Below are positions 17,613 through 27,973 of a DNA stretch of 64,000 bases, in pieces. The number at the start of each line of letters is the position of its first letter. The first letter of the stretch is position 1. The DNA comes from Gallalistipes aquisgranensis (GTDB taxonomy: Bacteria > Bacteroidota > Bacteroidia > Bacteroidales > Rikenellaceae). Below the pieces are notes generated by a model that did no database searches, was not told the DNA's origin, and saw only the letters and a program-made list of their open reading frames with translations. The translations under genes were made by a program, and so were the position numbers. The stretch lies in contig NZ_JADCJY010000001.1 of NCBI RefSeq assembly GCF_014982715.1, forward strand, positions 1,736,001 through 1,800,000. The letters run 5' to 3'.

Positions 17613-18641
17613 TCAGACGAACAGTTTCTCCAACTCGGCGAAAGGGGTCTTGCGGATTTCGCAACTGCCCACCCGGTCGATCAGCACGAGGCTGATCCGG
17701 TCGGCATCCCGTTTCTTATCGAGTTTGAGCGCCTTCAGAAGCCGTTTCACATCGACGCCCGATTCGACGGGCAGCCCCATTCTGACGATTACGCGACGGA
17801 TACGTTCCGCCTCCTCTTCAGAGAGCACGCCCAGCCGGACGGAGACTCCGGCCATCATAGCCGTGCCGATCGCCACGGCCTCGCCGTGGAGGAACTCCGA
17901 ACTGCACTTCTCGATGGCATGGGCGAAGGTATGGCCCAGGTTGAGCTTCTTGCGAACGCCCCCCTCCCGTTCGTCGGCCTCGACGACGGCCGCCTTCACC
18001 CGGACGGAAGCCGTGATGATCCGCGTGAGCAGGGCCCCGTCCTGGCGGAACTCCTCCAGCGAATATGTCTCGAACAGGGAGAAAAGCTGCGGGTCGGCGA
18101 TGATACCCGCCTTGATGATTTCGGCCAACCCGGCCCGGAACTCCCGTTCGGGAAGCGTGCGCAGCAACGAGGTGTCGCAGAGTACGAACTCCGGCTGGTT
18201 GAACACTCCGACCATGTTTTTGTATCCTTCGACGTTGACCCCGTTCTTGCCGCCGACACTCGCATCCACCTGCGCCAGCAGGGTCGTGGCGACGAAACCG
18301 AAAGGCAGGCCGCGCATGTAGGTCGAGGCGACGAAGCCGGTGACGTCCGTCACGATGCCTCCGCCGAAACCCAGGATGAAACACTCCCGGTCGGCACCCA
18401 ATGCGATCAGTTCGTCGTAGACCCGCTCCACCGTATAGAGCGTCTTGTTGGTCTCGCCCATCCCGATGATAATATGCTCGAACGAGTCGATGATCTGCTT
18501 GTAGCGCCGGTGTACGTTCGCATCGGTGACCACGATCACGCGCCGCTGGGGCAGCCACGACCGGAGCTCGCCGATCACCTCCCCGACCACGACGCGCGAA
18601 AGGCCGCCCGTCCCCTTTTTCACCTCGATAATCTCTTTCAT
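17613..18641 (-). CDS. aroB: 3-dehydroquinate synthase
   Basis: A 342-residue enzyme of the shikimate pathway converting DAHP to 3-dehydroquinate. NAD-binding GFGGGIVTDVTGF, VDASVGGKNGVN and the zinc-binding LGHTFAHAIE and HGEAVAIG motifs are all present. I prefer the ATG at 18641 (MKEIIEVKKG) to the TTG seven codons upstream, because a TAnnTTTG-type box (18660-18667) lies immediately before it. It is transcribed away from typA and converges on the polysaccharide operon. Confidence 0.94.
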   Translation of the reverse strand: MKEIIEVKKGTGGLSRVVVGEVIGELRSWLPQRRVIVVTDANVHRRYKQIIDSFEHIIIGMGETNKTLYTVERVYDELIALGADRECFILGFGGGIVTDVTGFVASTYMRGLPFGFVATTLLAQVDASVGGKNGVNVEGYKNMVGVFNQPEFVLCDTSLLRTLPEREFRAGLAEIIKAGIIADPQLFSLFETYSLEEFRQDGALLTRIITASVRVKAAVVEADEREGGVRKKLNLGHTFAHAIEKCSSEFLHGEAVAIGTAMMAGVSVRLGVLSEEEAERIRRVIVRMGLPVESGVDVKRLLKALKLDKKRDADRISLVLIDRVGSCEIRKTPFAELEKLFV

Positions 18642-18659
18642 ATACGTCAGAATAGTTTG

Positions 18660-18667
18660 CAAATATA
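18660..18667 (-). promoter_or_regulatory. aroB -7 box
   Basis: Read leftward this is TATATTTG, a match to TAnnTTTG, ending about 18 bases before the aroB ATG. A rightward TATCTTTG (18691-18698) sits in the same gap, 36 bases before typA, so the two genes have divergent promoters. Confidence 0.55.
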
Positions 18668-18734
18668 ATGCTATTCCCTGATTTATTTTCTATCTTTGCC
18701 CCCGAAATTTACGAGGACAAACTCAGGTAGGAAT

Positions 18735-20534
18735 ATGCAGAAATTACGCAACATCGCGATCATCGCCCATGTCGACCACGGCAAGACCACGCTCGTGGAC
18801 AAAATGATCCTGCAGGGTCATCTGCTGCGCGACGGCAAGGAGACGGGCGAACTGATCATGGACAACAACGACCTGGAACGGGAGCGCGGGATCACGATCC
18901 TGTCCAAAAACGTATCGGTCAACTACAACGGTTATAAAATCAACATCATAGACACTCCGGGGCACTCCGATTTCGGCGGCGAGGTGGAACGGGTGCTCAA
19001 CATGGCCGACGGCGTGCTGCTGCTGGTGGACGCCTTCGAAGGGACGATGCCCCAGACGCGCTTCGTCCTCCAGAAAGCCCTCGCACTGGGGAAGAAGCCC
19101 ATCGTGGTCATCAACAAGGTGGACAAACCCAACTGCCGGCCGGAAGAGGTGCACGAACAGGTCTTCGACCTGATGTTCACGCTCGACGCCACGGAGGAGC
19201 AGCTCGACTTCAAGACCATCTACGGCAGCGCAAAGAACGGCTGGATGTCCCACAAGTGGAACGAACCGACGGACAGCATCACTCCCCTGCTCGACACGAT
19301 CATCGACGAGATTCCCGAGCCGGCCTACGTGGAGGGAACGCCCCAGCTGCTCATCACCTCGCTGGAATACTCGAACTACGTGGGCCGCGTGGCCGTGGGC
19401 AAGCTCACCCGGGGAACACTGCGGTCCGGAATGCCCGTGACGCTGGCCAAACGTGACGGAAAAACGATGGTCAAGACCCGGATCAAGGACCTGATGGTAT
19501 TCGACGGTCTGGGCAAGAGCAAGGTGGAAGAGGTTCGGTGCGGAGAGATATGCGCCCTGGTGGGCATCGAGGGATTCGAGATCGGCGACACGGTCTGCGA
19601 TTTCGAAAATCCCGAGCCGCTGCCGCCCATCGCCATCGACGAGCCCACGATGAGCATGCTTTTCACGATCAACGACTCGCCTTTCTTCGGCAAGGACGGC
19701 AAATACGTCACTTCGCGCCATCTGAAGGAGCGGCTGGACAAGGAGTTGGAGAAGAACCTCGCCCTGCGGGTGAAGCCCGGGGAGAGTTCGGACAGCTTCA
19801 TCGTCTACGGACGCGGAGTGCTGCACCTGTCGGTGCTGATCGAGACCATGCGCCGCGAAGGGTACGAACTGCAGGTCGGCCAGCCGCAGGTCATCATCAA
19901 GGAGATCGACGGCGTGAAATGCGAACCGGTCGAAGAGCTGATGATCGACCTGCCGGACGAGTATTCGGGCAAGGCGATCGAAATGGTCACCAAACGCAAA
20001 GGCAACCTGCTCAACATGACGGCCAACCACGACCGCACGCGGCTCGAATTCGAGATTCCCTCGCGGGGACTGATCGGGTTGCGGAGCAACCTGCTCACGG
20101 CCACGGCCGGCGAAGCGGTCGTCACGCACCGCCTGCGCGGTTTCGAGCCTTACAAGGGTGAAATCGAGATGCGCACGAACGGTTCGCTGATCGCCATGGA
20201 GACCGGCACGGCCTACGCCTACGCCCTCAACAAGCTGCAGGACCGGGGCAAGTTCTTCGTATCCCCGCAGGACGAGATATACGCCGGACAGGTGGTGGGC
20301 GAAAGCACCCGGGACCAGGACATCGTCATCAACCTGACCAAAAGCAAGAAGCTGACCAACATGCGGGCCAGCGGCTCGGACGACAAGGTAAGCCTCGCCC
20401 CGCCCGTGATCTTCTCGCTGGAGGAGGCGCTCGAATACATCAAGGCGGACGAATACGTCGAAGTGACCCCGAAGGCCATGCGTCTGCGGAAAATTCTCCT
20501 CGACGAGAACGACCGGAAGAGAGCGGCCAAATAG
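18735..20534 (+). CDS. typA: Ribosome-associated GTPase TypA/BipA
   Basis: A 599-residue translational GTPase. The G1 motif is [10 protein letters not shown]3 DTPGHSDF, G4 NKVD; the [10 protein letters not shown] switch and the C-terminal BipA-specific part ([20 protein letters not shown]) are all present. It binds the ribosome and helps large-subunit assembly and stress or cold growth. The ATG giving [10 protein letters not shown] is the standard start; an upstream TTG in frame is not used. Full family length, no defects seen. Confidence 0.96.
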   Translation: MQKLRNIAIIAHVDHGKTTLVDKMILQGHLLRDGKETGELIMDNNDLERERGITILSKNVSVNYNGYKINIIDTPGHSDFGGEVERVLNMADGVLLLVDAFEGTMPQTRFVLQKALALGKKPIVVINKVDKPNCRPEEVHEQVFDLMFTLDATEEQLDFKTIYGSAKNGWMSHKWNEPTDSITPLLDTIIDEIPEPAYVEGTPQLLITSLEYSNYVGRVAVGKLTRGTLRSGMPVTLAKRDGKTMVKTRIKDLMVFDGLGKSKVEEVRCGEICALVGIEGFEIGDTVCDFENPEPLPPIAIDEPTMSMLFTINDSPFFGKDGKYVTSRHLKERLDKELEKNLALRVKPGESSDSFIVYGRGVLHLSVLIETMRREGYELQVGQPQVIIKEIDGVKCEPVEELMIDLPDEYSGKAIEMVTKRKGNLLNMTANHDRTRLEFEIPSRGLIGLRSNLLTATAGEAVVTHRLRGFEPYKGEIEMRTNGSLIAMETGTAYAYALNKLQDRGKFFVSPQDEIYAGQVVGESTRDQDIVINLTKSKKLTNMRASGSDDKVSLAPPVIFSLEEALEYIKADEYVEVTPKAMRLRKILLDENDRKRAAK

Positions 20535-20558
20535 CCTTTGAGACGGATGGGGAGAACG

Positions 20559-21272
20559 ATGCTATACGGACTGCTGCTCCTGCTCGGCCTTACCGGATGC
20601 AGCGACGACCGCGACGACGGCTCACGGGCTTTCATGAGCGAAGCCACGATCGTGGGCGATGCTGACCGCGGCTATTCCTGTTATCTGGATGGAGGGGGAC
20701 GGGTCGTCACCCACGACCGGAGGCTCGACGGCATCGAGCGGGGCTATTTCGAATTCCGTTACACGGAGAGCGACTGGACGGACGCCGCTCTTGTCGGTTG
20801 CTATATCCGCAATGCCCGCGTTCTCCCCTACTCAGTTTATGAAATCATCCGCCCCGTCGGCACCGAGTCGTCCGGGACGGACTCTCCCGCCGGAGCGGAC
20901 AACCGCGAGATTCCCCCGCATTTGTCGTTGGGTCAGGGATGCTTCGGGTACTTCGATTTGCACACGGGCATACGCATCGCAAACCTGCAAAACGGAGAAA
21001 GCATTCCGGTGGAAATGGAGATGTCATACGACCCGGCGGAACAGACTCCGGACACCCTGCGGTTACGGTTGCACTATCATCCGGAAATACCGGCGGGATG
21101 GCCGGATACGCATTTGGAATACGGTTCGGTCTCTTGCGACCTGTCCGCGCTCGCTTCTCTCGTGCAGTGGAGCGATTCGGTGACCGTCGCCGTCGATGCG
21201 GGAGACGAAAAACCATACCTGATCCGGATCGGCAGGGACGATCTTTTCAAACCCGATACGGGAATCGAATAA
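20559..21272 (+). CDS. NigD-like lipoprotein
   Basis: A lipoprotein of 237 residues from the ATG at 20559 (MLYGLLLLLGLTGC); in-frame starts at 20547 (ATG) and 20538 (TTG) also exist, but a GGGGAG ribosome-binding motif lies just before 20559. The lipobox is GLTGC. After it the protein has the two-domain pattern of NigD-like proteins: an N-terminal small beta barrel and a C-terminal domain with LRLRLHYHPE and VSCDLSALAS. NigD is part of an uncharacterised group, often linked to bacteriocin loci, but most homologues have no known role. It follows typA closely (24 bases) and ends at a strong hairpin. Confidence 0.65.
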   Translation: MLYGLLLLLGLTGCSDDRDDGSRAFMSEATIVGDADRGYSCYLDGGGRVVTHDRRLDGIERGYFEFRYTESDWTDAALVGCYIRNARVLPYSVYEIIRPVGTESSGTDSPAGADNREIPPHLSLGQGCFGYFDLHTGIRIANLQNGESIPVEMEMSYDPAEQTPDTLRLRLHYHPEIPAGWPDTHLEYGSVSCDLSALASLVQWSDSVTVAVDAGDEKPYLIRIGRDDLFKPDTGIE

Positions 21273-21291
21273 CGGCACCATTCGAACAGGC

Positions 21292-21332
21292 AAAACGAAG
21301 TGCAGGGTAAATTTACCCTGCGCTTCGTTTTT
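21292..21332. terminator. Bidirectional terminator
   Basis: A near-perfect inverted repeat of about 20 bases (AAAACGAAG... to ...CTTCGTTTT) spans the space between the NigD-like gene and the convergent exonuclease gene, with A-run on one side and T-run on the other. It can serve both. Confidence 0.85.
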
Positions 21333-21391
21333 GCAATGGCGGGACACACATCGGAACAAGCAGTCCCGTGATTCGTCCGTACACCGTTCCG

Positions 21392-21886
21392 TTACAACAA
21401 TTTCAAGGCGATAGCCGCACAGGCTTCGGCATCGGCCAGGGCATGGTGATGATTCTGCAGATCGAAACCGCACCGTGCCGAGACGGTATGCAGCCGGTGG
21501 TCGGGCAACTCCCTGCCGAAAACCCGGCGCGAGGCGCGGAGCGTACAAAAGAAACGGTATTCGGGATACGGCATGCCGTAGAGCTGGAAAACCGCCCGGA
21601 GACACCCTTCGTCGAACGGGCTGTTATGGGCCACGAGCGGAAGACCCTCGATGCGGGGAGCGATACCGGCCCACACCTCCGGAAAATCGGGGGCATCGGC
21701 CGTGTCTTCATAAGTCATTCCGTGAATTTCCGTGGTGAAACGGCTGTAAAAGTTGGGTCGGGGCCGGATCAGACGGTAAATACTCCCCGCAATCTCCCCT
21801 CCGCGTACGATCACCACCCCCACGCTGCATACACTGGTGCGCCGACTGTTGGCCGTCTCGAAATCTATGGCTGCAAAATCTTTCAT
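21392..21886 (-). CDS. DnaQ-like 3'-5' exonuclease
   Basis: A 164-residue DEDDh exonuclease. Exo I is AAIDFETAN, Exo II is VAHNSPFDEG, and Exo III is HHALADAEACA with the catalytic His. Such enzymes trim DNA 3' ends; this one is the stand-alone type, close to the epsilon subunit family but short. I use the ATG giving MKDFAAIDFETA; the frame is open for 21 codons upstream but has no family similarity. It converges on the NigD-like gene. Confidence 0.85.
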   Translation of the reverse strand: MKDFAAIDFETANSRRTSVCSVGVVIVRGGEIAGSIYRLIRPRPNFYSRFTTEIHGMTYEDTADAPDFPEVWAGIAPRIEGLPLVAHNSPFDEGCLRAVFQLYGMPYPEYRFFCTLRASRRVFGRELPDHRLHTVSARCGFDLQNHHHALADAEACAAIALKLL

Positions 21887-22196
21887 ATCTCTTTTACGAA
21901 CGGATACGCCTTGAGGTTTCGTCTGTCCCGTTCCATTTTCCCGGTTCATCCTCTCTTCCGGACAAATAGGAAATTCGTTCCGATACTAAAAAGACAATCG
22001 AATAAAAAGAAAAACGAATCAAAACCATATTTTAATCAAATATATTCAGAATCCAGAATAGAATAAAATATTTTTATTGTAAATAAATTTAGCTATATAT
22101 TGTTTTTAACTAAAATTATTTTTTAATTTGCGGAGCCAGTATAAAGGAATTGCCTTTGTTTGTATTTTGTATATAGATAAAAATAAAGCAAATTCT
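21887..22196 (+). other. AT-rich leader upstream of the sugar-utilisation locus
   Basis: About 310 bases with marked A/T runs from 22010 onward, different from the GC-rich surroundings. It must hold the promoters of the exonuclease gene (leftward) and of the MFS transporter (rightward). TAATTTG and TATTTTG sequences near 22121 and 22163 are near-matches to the -7 box but not exact. No RNA gene or clear operator is visible. Confidence 0.4.
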
Positions 22197-23603
22197 ATGA
22201 AGAAACCAAACTCTAACCTGAATTATGTCTGTTTTCTGGCTTCGGTAGCGGCCCTCGGCGGCTTTCTGTTCGGATACGACACGGCCGTCATTTCCGGAAC
22301 GATCGGTCAGGTCACCGGCTACTTTTCGCTCGACACCCTGCAAGTGGGATGGTACGTGGGCTGCGCCCTGATCGGGTCCATTTTCGGAGGCGCCTTCGCC
22401 GGCATCATCGGAGACCGTTTCGGCCGCCGCAACGCCATGCTCTGTTCCGCCATGCTCTTCTCGGCCTCGGCTCTGGGGTGTGCGGTAAGCGCCACCTTCG
22501 CCCAACTCGTACTTTCCCGGCTGATCGGAGGCGTCGGCATCGGAGTGGCATCGATCATCTCGCCCCTGTACATCTCCGAAGTTTCGATCGCCAGGTACCG
22601 CGGACGTCTCGTTTCGCTCTATCAGCTCGCCATCACGGTCGGCTTCCTGGGCGCCTACCTGGCCAATTACCTGCTGCTGCAATCCGCTTCCGCCAACGCC
22701 TCGCTCGAGAGCCCCTGGCTGGTGAAGATTCTTTCGACGGAACTCTGGCGCGGAATGCTGGGTTTGGGAATCATTCCCTCCCTGCTCTTTTTCATCGTCA
22801 TATTCTTCATTCCGGAAAGTCCCCGCTGGCTGCTTCTCAGGAACCGCAGAACAGCGGCCGGACGGATCATGAGCCGGATATACGGCTCGCCGGAAGAGAC
22901 CGCCGCGCAGATCGAGGCCACCGAACAGGCCATCGCCCAATCCACCGGCAACGAATGGTCCCTGCTGCTGCGCCCCGGAATCCGCAAGGCGCTGCTGATC
23001 GGTGTCTCCATCGCCATATTAGGACAGTTCATGGGCGTGAACGCCGTACTTTATTACGGCCCCACGATTTTCGAACAGAGCGGACTTTCCGGCGGCGACT
23101 CCCTGTTCTACCAGGTAATGGTCGGAATGGTCAACATGCTCACCACCGTGCTGGCCCTCTTCATCATCGACCGGATAGGGCGCAAAAAGCTGGTGTATTA
23201 CGGAGTGAGCGGCATGATCGCCTCCCTGCTGCTGATCGCCTTCTATTTCCTGTACGGGGAAGCGATGCGGATAAGCAGCGTGGTGCTGCTCGTCCTCTTC
23301 CTGTTCTACATATTCTGCTGCGCCGTCTCGATCTGCGCCGTGGTATGGGTGCTCCTCTCGGAGATGTATCCCACCCGCGTGCGCGGCGTAGCCATGTCGA
23401 TCGCCGGACTCGCCCTGTGGATCGGCACCTACCTGATCGGACAGCTCACCCCCTGGATGCTCTCGACGCTGACTCCGGCCGGCACCTTCGTACTTTTCGC
23501 CATGATGTGCGTGCCCTACATTCTCATCATGTGGAAACTGGTACCCGAAACCACGGGCCGGTCGCTCGAAGAGATCGAGCACTACTGGAACAAAGACGAA
23601 TAG
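22197..23603 (+). CDS. MFS sugar porter
   Basis: A 468-residue twelve-span transporter of the sugar porter family. The signature motifs are GGFLFGYDTAVISG in span 1, GDRFGRRNAML after span 2, PESPRWLL at the end of span 6, and PETTGRSLEEIE after span 12. These proteins import a monosaccharide by proton symport, XylE and GalP being relatives. The start ATG at 22197 (MKKPNSNLNY) is preferred over an upstream in-frame start because the family signature begins about 20 residues later. It is first in a long co-directional locus and would bring in the sugar freed by the enzymes encoded behind it. Confidence 0.9.
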   Translation: MKKPNSNLNYVCFLASVAALGGFLFGYDTAVISGTIGQVTGYFSLDTLQVGWYVGCALIGSIFGGAFAGIIGDRFGRRNAMLCSAMLFSASALGCAVSATFAQLVLSRLIGGVGIGVASIISPLYISEVSIARYRGRLVSLYQLAITVGFLGAYLANYLLLQSASANASLESPWLVKILSTELWRGMLGLGIIPSLLFFIVIFFIPESPRWLLLRNRRTAAGRIMSRIYGSPEETAAQIEATEQAIAQSTGNEWSLLLRPGIRKALLIGVSIAILGQFMGVNAVLYYGPTIFEQSGLSGGDSLFYQVMVGMVNMLTTVLALFIIDRIGRKKLVYYGVSGMIASLLLIAFYFLYGEAMRISSVVLLVLFLFYIFCCAVSICAVVWVLLSEMYPTRVRGVAMSIAGLALWIGTYLIGQLTPWMLSTLTPAGTFVLFAMMCVPYILIMWKLVPETTGRSLEEIEHYWNKDE

Positions 23604-23632
23604 AACCAACCAACAAAATAACTCGCTGAAAT

Positions 23633-24796
23633 ATGGACTTCAAACTACTCGCCCGGCAATACCGGGACGAATTGCTGGACAACATCCTCCCCTTCTGGCT
23701 GGAAAAATCGCAGGACAGGGAGTTCGGAGGCTACTTCACCTGTCTGGACCGCAAAGGAAACGTATTCGACACGGACAAATTCATCTGGCTGCAGGGACGC
23801 GAAGTATGGATGTTCGCCAGCATGTACAACAAGGTGGAGAAACGGCCGGAATGGCTCGAATGTGCCGTCCAGGGCGGCGAATTTCTGAAAAAGTACGGTC
23901 ACGACGGAAATTACAACTGGTACTTTTCCCTGACGAGGGACGGCAGGCCGCTCGTCGAACCCTACAACATCTTCTCCTATACTTTCGCCACGATGGCTTT
24001 CGGACAACTGCATCTGGCCACGGGAAATCCCGAGTATGCCGAAATCGCAAAAAAGACTTTCGACATCATCCTGTCGAAAGTGGACAATCCCAAAGGAAGA
24101 TGGAACAAGGTGCATCCCGGAACCCGCGACCTGAAGAACTTCGCCCTTCCGATGATCCTGTGCAATCTGGCGCTGGAGATCGAGCATCTGCTCGACAAGG
24201 AGTACCTGGAACGCACGATCGACACCTGCATCCACGAGGTGATGGATACCTTCTACCGGCCTGAACTGGGCATCATCGTCGAGAACGTGACGCTCGGCAA
24301 TGAACTGTCCGACTCGTTTGACGGACGGATCACCAACCCGGGGCATGCCATCGAGGCGATGTGGTTCATCATGGACCTGGGCGAACGGCTCGGACGGCCC
24401 GAACTGATCAGCCGGGCCGTGGGCATCGCCCTGAAAATGATCGACTACGGGTGGGACCGTGAGTACGGAGGCATATTCTACTACAAGGACCGGCTCGGGC
24501 ATCCGACCCAGCAACTCGAATGGGATCAGAAACTATGGTGGGTTCATATCGAAACCCTGATCTCGATGATCAAGGGATACCGGCTGACGGGTTCCCGCGA
24601 ATGCCTCGACAAGTTCGAGCTCGTACACGACTACACGTGGTCGCATTTCCGTGACAGCGAATACCCCGAATGGTACGGCTATCTCGACCGCCGGGGCGAG
24701 GTGCTCCTCCCGTTGAAGGGAGGCAAGTGGAAAGGATGCTTCCACGTCCCGCGCGGTCTCTACCAGTGTTGGAAAACCCTGGAGGAGTGCAAATGA
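23633..24796 (+). CDS. N-acylglucosamine 2-epimerase family protein
   Basis: A 387-residue alpha/alpha6-barrel protein. QGREVWMFASMYN, NPGHAIEAMWF, DQKLWWVHIETL and a C-terminal GGKWKGCFHVPRGL are the conserved segments of the AGE/RnBP family, including the histidines that do proton exchange. It would interconvert N-acetylglucosamine and N-acetylmannosamine, or a related 2-epimeric pair. It lies 29 bases after the transporter and 48 before SusC, so it probably acts on the imported sugar inside the cell. This hints at an amino-sugar-containing glycan, but cellobiose/mannose epimerases share the fold. Confidence 0.85.
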   Translation: MDFKLLARQYRDELLDNILPFWLEKSQDREFGGYFTCLDRKGNVFDTDKFIWLQGREVWMFASMYNKVEKRPEWLECAVQGGEFLKKYGHDGNYNWYFSLTRDGRPLVEPYNIFSYTFATMAFGQLHLATGNPEYAEIAKKTFDIILSKVDNPKGRWNKVHPGTRDLKNFALPMILCNLALEIEHLLDKEYLERTIDTCIHEVMDTFYRPELGIIVENVTLGNELSDSFDGRITNPGHAIEAMWFIMDLGERLGRPELISRAVGIALKMIDYGWDREYGGIFYYKDRLGHPTQQLEWDQKLWWVHIETLISMIKGYRLTGSRECLDKFELVHDYTWSHFRDSEYPEWYGYLDRRGEVLLPLKGGKWKGCFHVPRGLYQCWKTLEECK

Positions 24797-24844
24797 GCAA
24801 CTACTAACGGCTATTCGAATACAAACCTAAAACAACTTGAATGT

Positions 24845-27800
24845 ATGAACGATTTTAAACCCAGACGGTCGTGGAGATGGCTTTCGCTGCTGTTCGCAGC
24901 ATGGCTCGGCCTCTCCGCCGTTTCCGTCTCCGCACAGGAAAAGGAGGTCAAGGTTTCCGGACAGGTGCTGGATGCCAAAAACGAACCGGTCGTCGGAGCA
25001 GCCGTCTATGTGGAGGGGACCTCCAAGGGCACGACGACGGATGTCAACGGGAATTTCACCCTGCTGGTGAAACCCGGAGCCGTGGTTACGGTCAAGTACA
25101 TCGGGTTTCGTACCCGCGAGATTCCCGCCTCGCAGCTCAAAGGGGCCAAAGTCCTTCTGACGGAAGACGCCACGCAACTCGACGACGTGGTGGTCGTGGG
25201 CTACGGTGTGCGTAAAAAGGAGACCCTCACCGGAGCAGTCTCCAACATTGCCAACAAAGAGCTGATGACCACCACCCATTCGAGTCTCGCCCAGAACCTT
25301 CAGGGCAAAGTAGCCGGATTGCAGATCCGCCAGAACAGCGGCGAACCGGGCGATTTCAACACGATGATCAACATCCGCGGTTTCGGCAATCCGCTCTACG
25401 TGATCGACGGTATCCCCCAGGACATGGGAGGCAACGATTTCCAGCGGCTCAATCCGCAGGACATCGAAAGCATCTCCATCATCAAGGATGCCTCCGCAGC
25501 CGTTTACGGTCTGAAGGCGGCCAACGGCGTGGTGATCGTGACCACGAACCGGGGCCGTAAGGGGAAGACGAAGTTCAACTACAACATGACCTACGGCTGG
25601 CAGAAACCGACCGATATGCCCCGCATGGCGAACCGGTCGGAATGGGCCCAGATGCGTAACGAGGCCAATCTCAACGCAGGAGGGACACCCTACTTCACCC
25701 GGGAGGAACTCGCCCGCGAGATGGCCGGCGCCACGACCGACTGGTACGGACTGACCATGCGCGACTTTTCGACCCAGCAACAGCATAACCTCTCCGCATC
25801 GGGCGGAACCGACAAGATAACCTATTACGTCAGTCTGGGATACGTTCAGGAGAACGGACTGCTCCGCAGCAAGGATCTCAACTACAACAAATACACCTTC
25901 CGGTCCAACCTCACGGCTAAACTGGCGAAGAACTTCAGCGCCGACGTCAACATCTCCGGGCGCTACGACACCAAAAACTCACCGTCAGCCGGATACCACG
26001 ACATTTTCTACGGTACCCGCACGGCGCTTCCCAACACGGAAGCCTACGCCAACGGCAATCCCGAATATCTGGGATACCAGCGCTTCATCAATCCGATCGC
26101 CATCGCCGACAGCGACATCTCCGGGTACACCCAGAACAAAAACCAGATGCTTACCTCATCGCTTTCGCTCAAATACGACGTTCCCTTCGTGAAGGGCCTG
26201 TCGGTCAAGGCCGTGGGGGCGTTCGACAACAACCGACTGCTGGACAAGTCGTTAACCAGGGAATATAAGCTATACACCTACGACGCGAATGCGGAAATTC
26301 CCTACCAGGCGACCAAGAAGAACAGCCCCTCGAAGATTTCGAACGGCAATACGGACATCGACATGCTCACTCTGCAAGGGTTTCTGACCTATTCGCGGGT
26401 TTTTGCCGAGGATCACAGCCTGGACGCGACGTTCGTCTATGAAATCCACAAGTACGACAGCCGCACCTCCACCCTGGGCAGGGAGTACAGCTTCTACACC
26501 AACGACCAGATCGACCAGGCCAGCCTGAACAACCAGACCAATTCCGGCATGGAGGAGCAGCAGCGCAACGCCGCCCTGATCGGCCGGCTGAACTACGGTT
26601 TCCGGGACAAATACCTCGTGGAATTCGCCTTCCGCTACGACGGTTCCTACCGTTATCCCCGCAATCAGCGCTGGGGTTTCTTCCCCGTAGTGTCGGCCGG
26701 ATGGAGGATTTCGGAAGAACCGTTCATGAAAAACGTGAAATTCATCAGTAACCTCAAACTCCGGGGATCGTACGGAGTACTGGGCGAAGATTCGGGCAGC
26801 AAGGCATTCCAATACATCACCGGATACAGTCTGACGGGCGGCGGCGGTTACGAATTCGTGAACGGAACCTGGACCGAAGGCGCCGCCTCTCCCGCGATCG
26901 TCAACGAACGGCTGACCTGGTACACCTCACACACGGCCGACATCGGCATCGACCTGGGGCTGTTGAGTAACCGGCTCGCATTCGAATTCGACGTTTATCA
27001 GCGAGACAGGAAAGGACTGATGGCCGACCGGCTCGTTTCGCTGCCCAACACCTTCGGCGGCACGCTTCCCCAGGAAAACCTCAACAGCGACCGGGTACGG
27101 GGGCTCGACCTGTCGGTGGCCTATAACGACCGATTCGGCGATTTCTATCTCAGCGTACGGGGCAATTTCAACTTTGCCCGCACGATGAACCGCCATGTGG
27201 AACATGCGCCCTATGCCAACAGCATGGACCGCTGGCGCAACGGCGTGGACAACCGGTGGGGAGATTTCGCCTGGGGGTATGTGGTCGAAAACCAGTTCAC
27301 CGACGAAGAGTCGATCATTTTCGCCCCTCTCCAGAACGGAGCCAACGGTAATACCCTGACCCTGCCGGGCGACTACCGTTACAAGGACGTGAACGGCGAC
27401 GGAGTGATCGACGGCAAAGACATGATGCCCATTTTCTACAACGGTTCACCGAAACTCTATTACGGGCTGACGCTCAGCGCTGCCTGGAAAGGATTCGACT
27501 TCAGCGCCGTGCTCCAAGGTTCGGGACGCTACACGGTACGCTTCAAGGAGGTCTATGCCGAAATGCTCGCCTTCGACCTCAACACGCCCGCCTATTTCTT
27601 CGACCGCTGGCACAGGGAAGACCCCTACGATCCGAACAGCGCCTGGATTCCCGGAAAATGGCCCGCCACACGTCTGGTCACCGATGCAGGCTCGATCTAC
27701 AACGAGAGCGAGATTTGGCGCAAAGACGCCTCCTACCTACGCATGAAGAGCATGGAACTGGGCTACACGATCCCCGCCAAATACCTGAAGAAAATCGGCA

Positions 27801-27961
27801 TAGAAGGCATCCGGGTCTATTTCACGGCACACAACGTCTTCACGATCACGGATCCGTTCGTCAAGGCGTTCGATCCCGAAAAGATCGAGGGTGCCAACAG
27901 TTCGGGATTCACCTACCCCCTGACCCGGAGCTACAATCTGGGGATCAACATCAATTTCTAA
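24845..27961 (+). CDS. SusC/RagA-family TonB-linked outer-membrane receptor
   Basis: A 1038-residue protein with a signal peptide ending SVSAQ, then a carboxypeptidase-like beta domain (about 33-115: VKVSGQVLDAKNEPVVGAAV), a TonB-box-like DDVVVVGYG, the plug (MINIRGFG, PLYVIDGIP) and a 22-strand type barrel ending in LGININF. It imports oligosaccharides through the outer membrane with its SusD partner, using TonB energy. Full length, with no break. The SusD gene follows after 12 bases. Confidence 0.95.
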   Translation: MNDFKPRRSWRWLSLLFAAWLGLSAVSVSAQEKEVKVSGQVLDAKNEPVVGAAVYVEGTSKGTTTDVNGNFTLLVKPGAVVTVKYIGFRTREIPASQLKGAKVLLTEDATQLDDVVVVGYGVRKKETLTGAVSNIANKELMTTTHSSLAQNLQGKVAGLQIRQNSGEPGDFNTMINIRGFGNPLYVIDGIPQDMGGNDFQRLNPQDIESISIIKDASAAVYGLKAANGVVIVTTNRGRKGKTKFNYNMTYGWQKPTDMPRMANRSEWAQMRNEANLNAGGTPYFTREELAREMAGATTDWYGLTMRDFSTQQQHNLSASGGTDKITYYVSLGYVQENGLLRSKDLNYNKYTFRSNLTAKLAKNFSADVNISGRYDTKNSPSAGYHDIFYGTRTALPNTEAYANGNPEYLGYQRFINPIAIADSDISGYTQNKNQMLTSSLSLKYDVPFVKGLSVKAVGAFDNNRLLDKSLTREYKLYTYDANAEIPYQATKKNSPSKISNGNTDIDMLTLQGFLTYSRVFAEDHSLDATFVYEIHKYDSRTSTLGREYSFYTNDQIDQASLNNQTNSGMEEQQRNAALIGRLNYGFRDKYLVEFAFRYDGSYRYPRNQRWGFFPVVSAGWRISEEPFMKNVKFISNLKLRGSYGVLGEDSGSKAFQYITGYSLTGGGGYEFVNGTWTEGAASPAIVNERLTWYTSHTADIGIDLGLLSNRLAFEFDVYQRDRKGLMADRLVSLPNTFGGTLPQENLNSDRVRGLDLSVAYNDRFGDFYLSVRGNFNFARTMNRHVEHAPYANSMDRWRNGVDNRWGDFAWGYVVENQFTDEESIIFAPLQNGANGNTLTLPGDYRYKDVNGDGVIDGKDMMPIFYNGSPKLYYGLTLSAAWKGFDFSAVLQGSGRYTVRFKEVYAEMLAFDLNTPAYFFDRWHREDPYDPNSAWIPGKWPATRLVTDAGSIYNESEIWRKDASYLRMKSMELGYTIPAKYLKKIGIEGIRVYFTAHNVFTITDPFVKAFDPEKIEGANSSGFTYPLTRSYNLGININF

Positions 27962-27973
27962 ACGTAACCGACT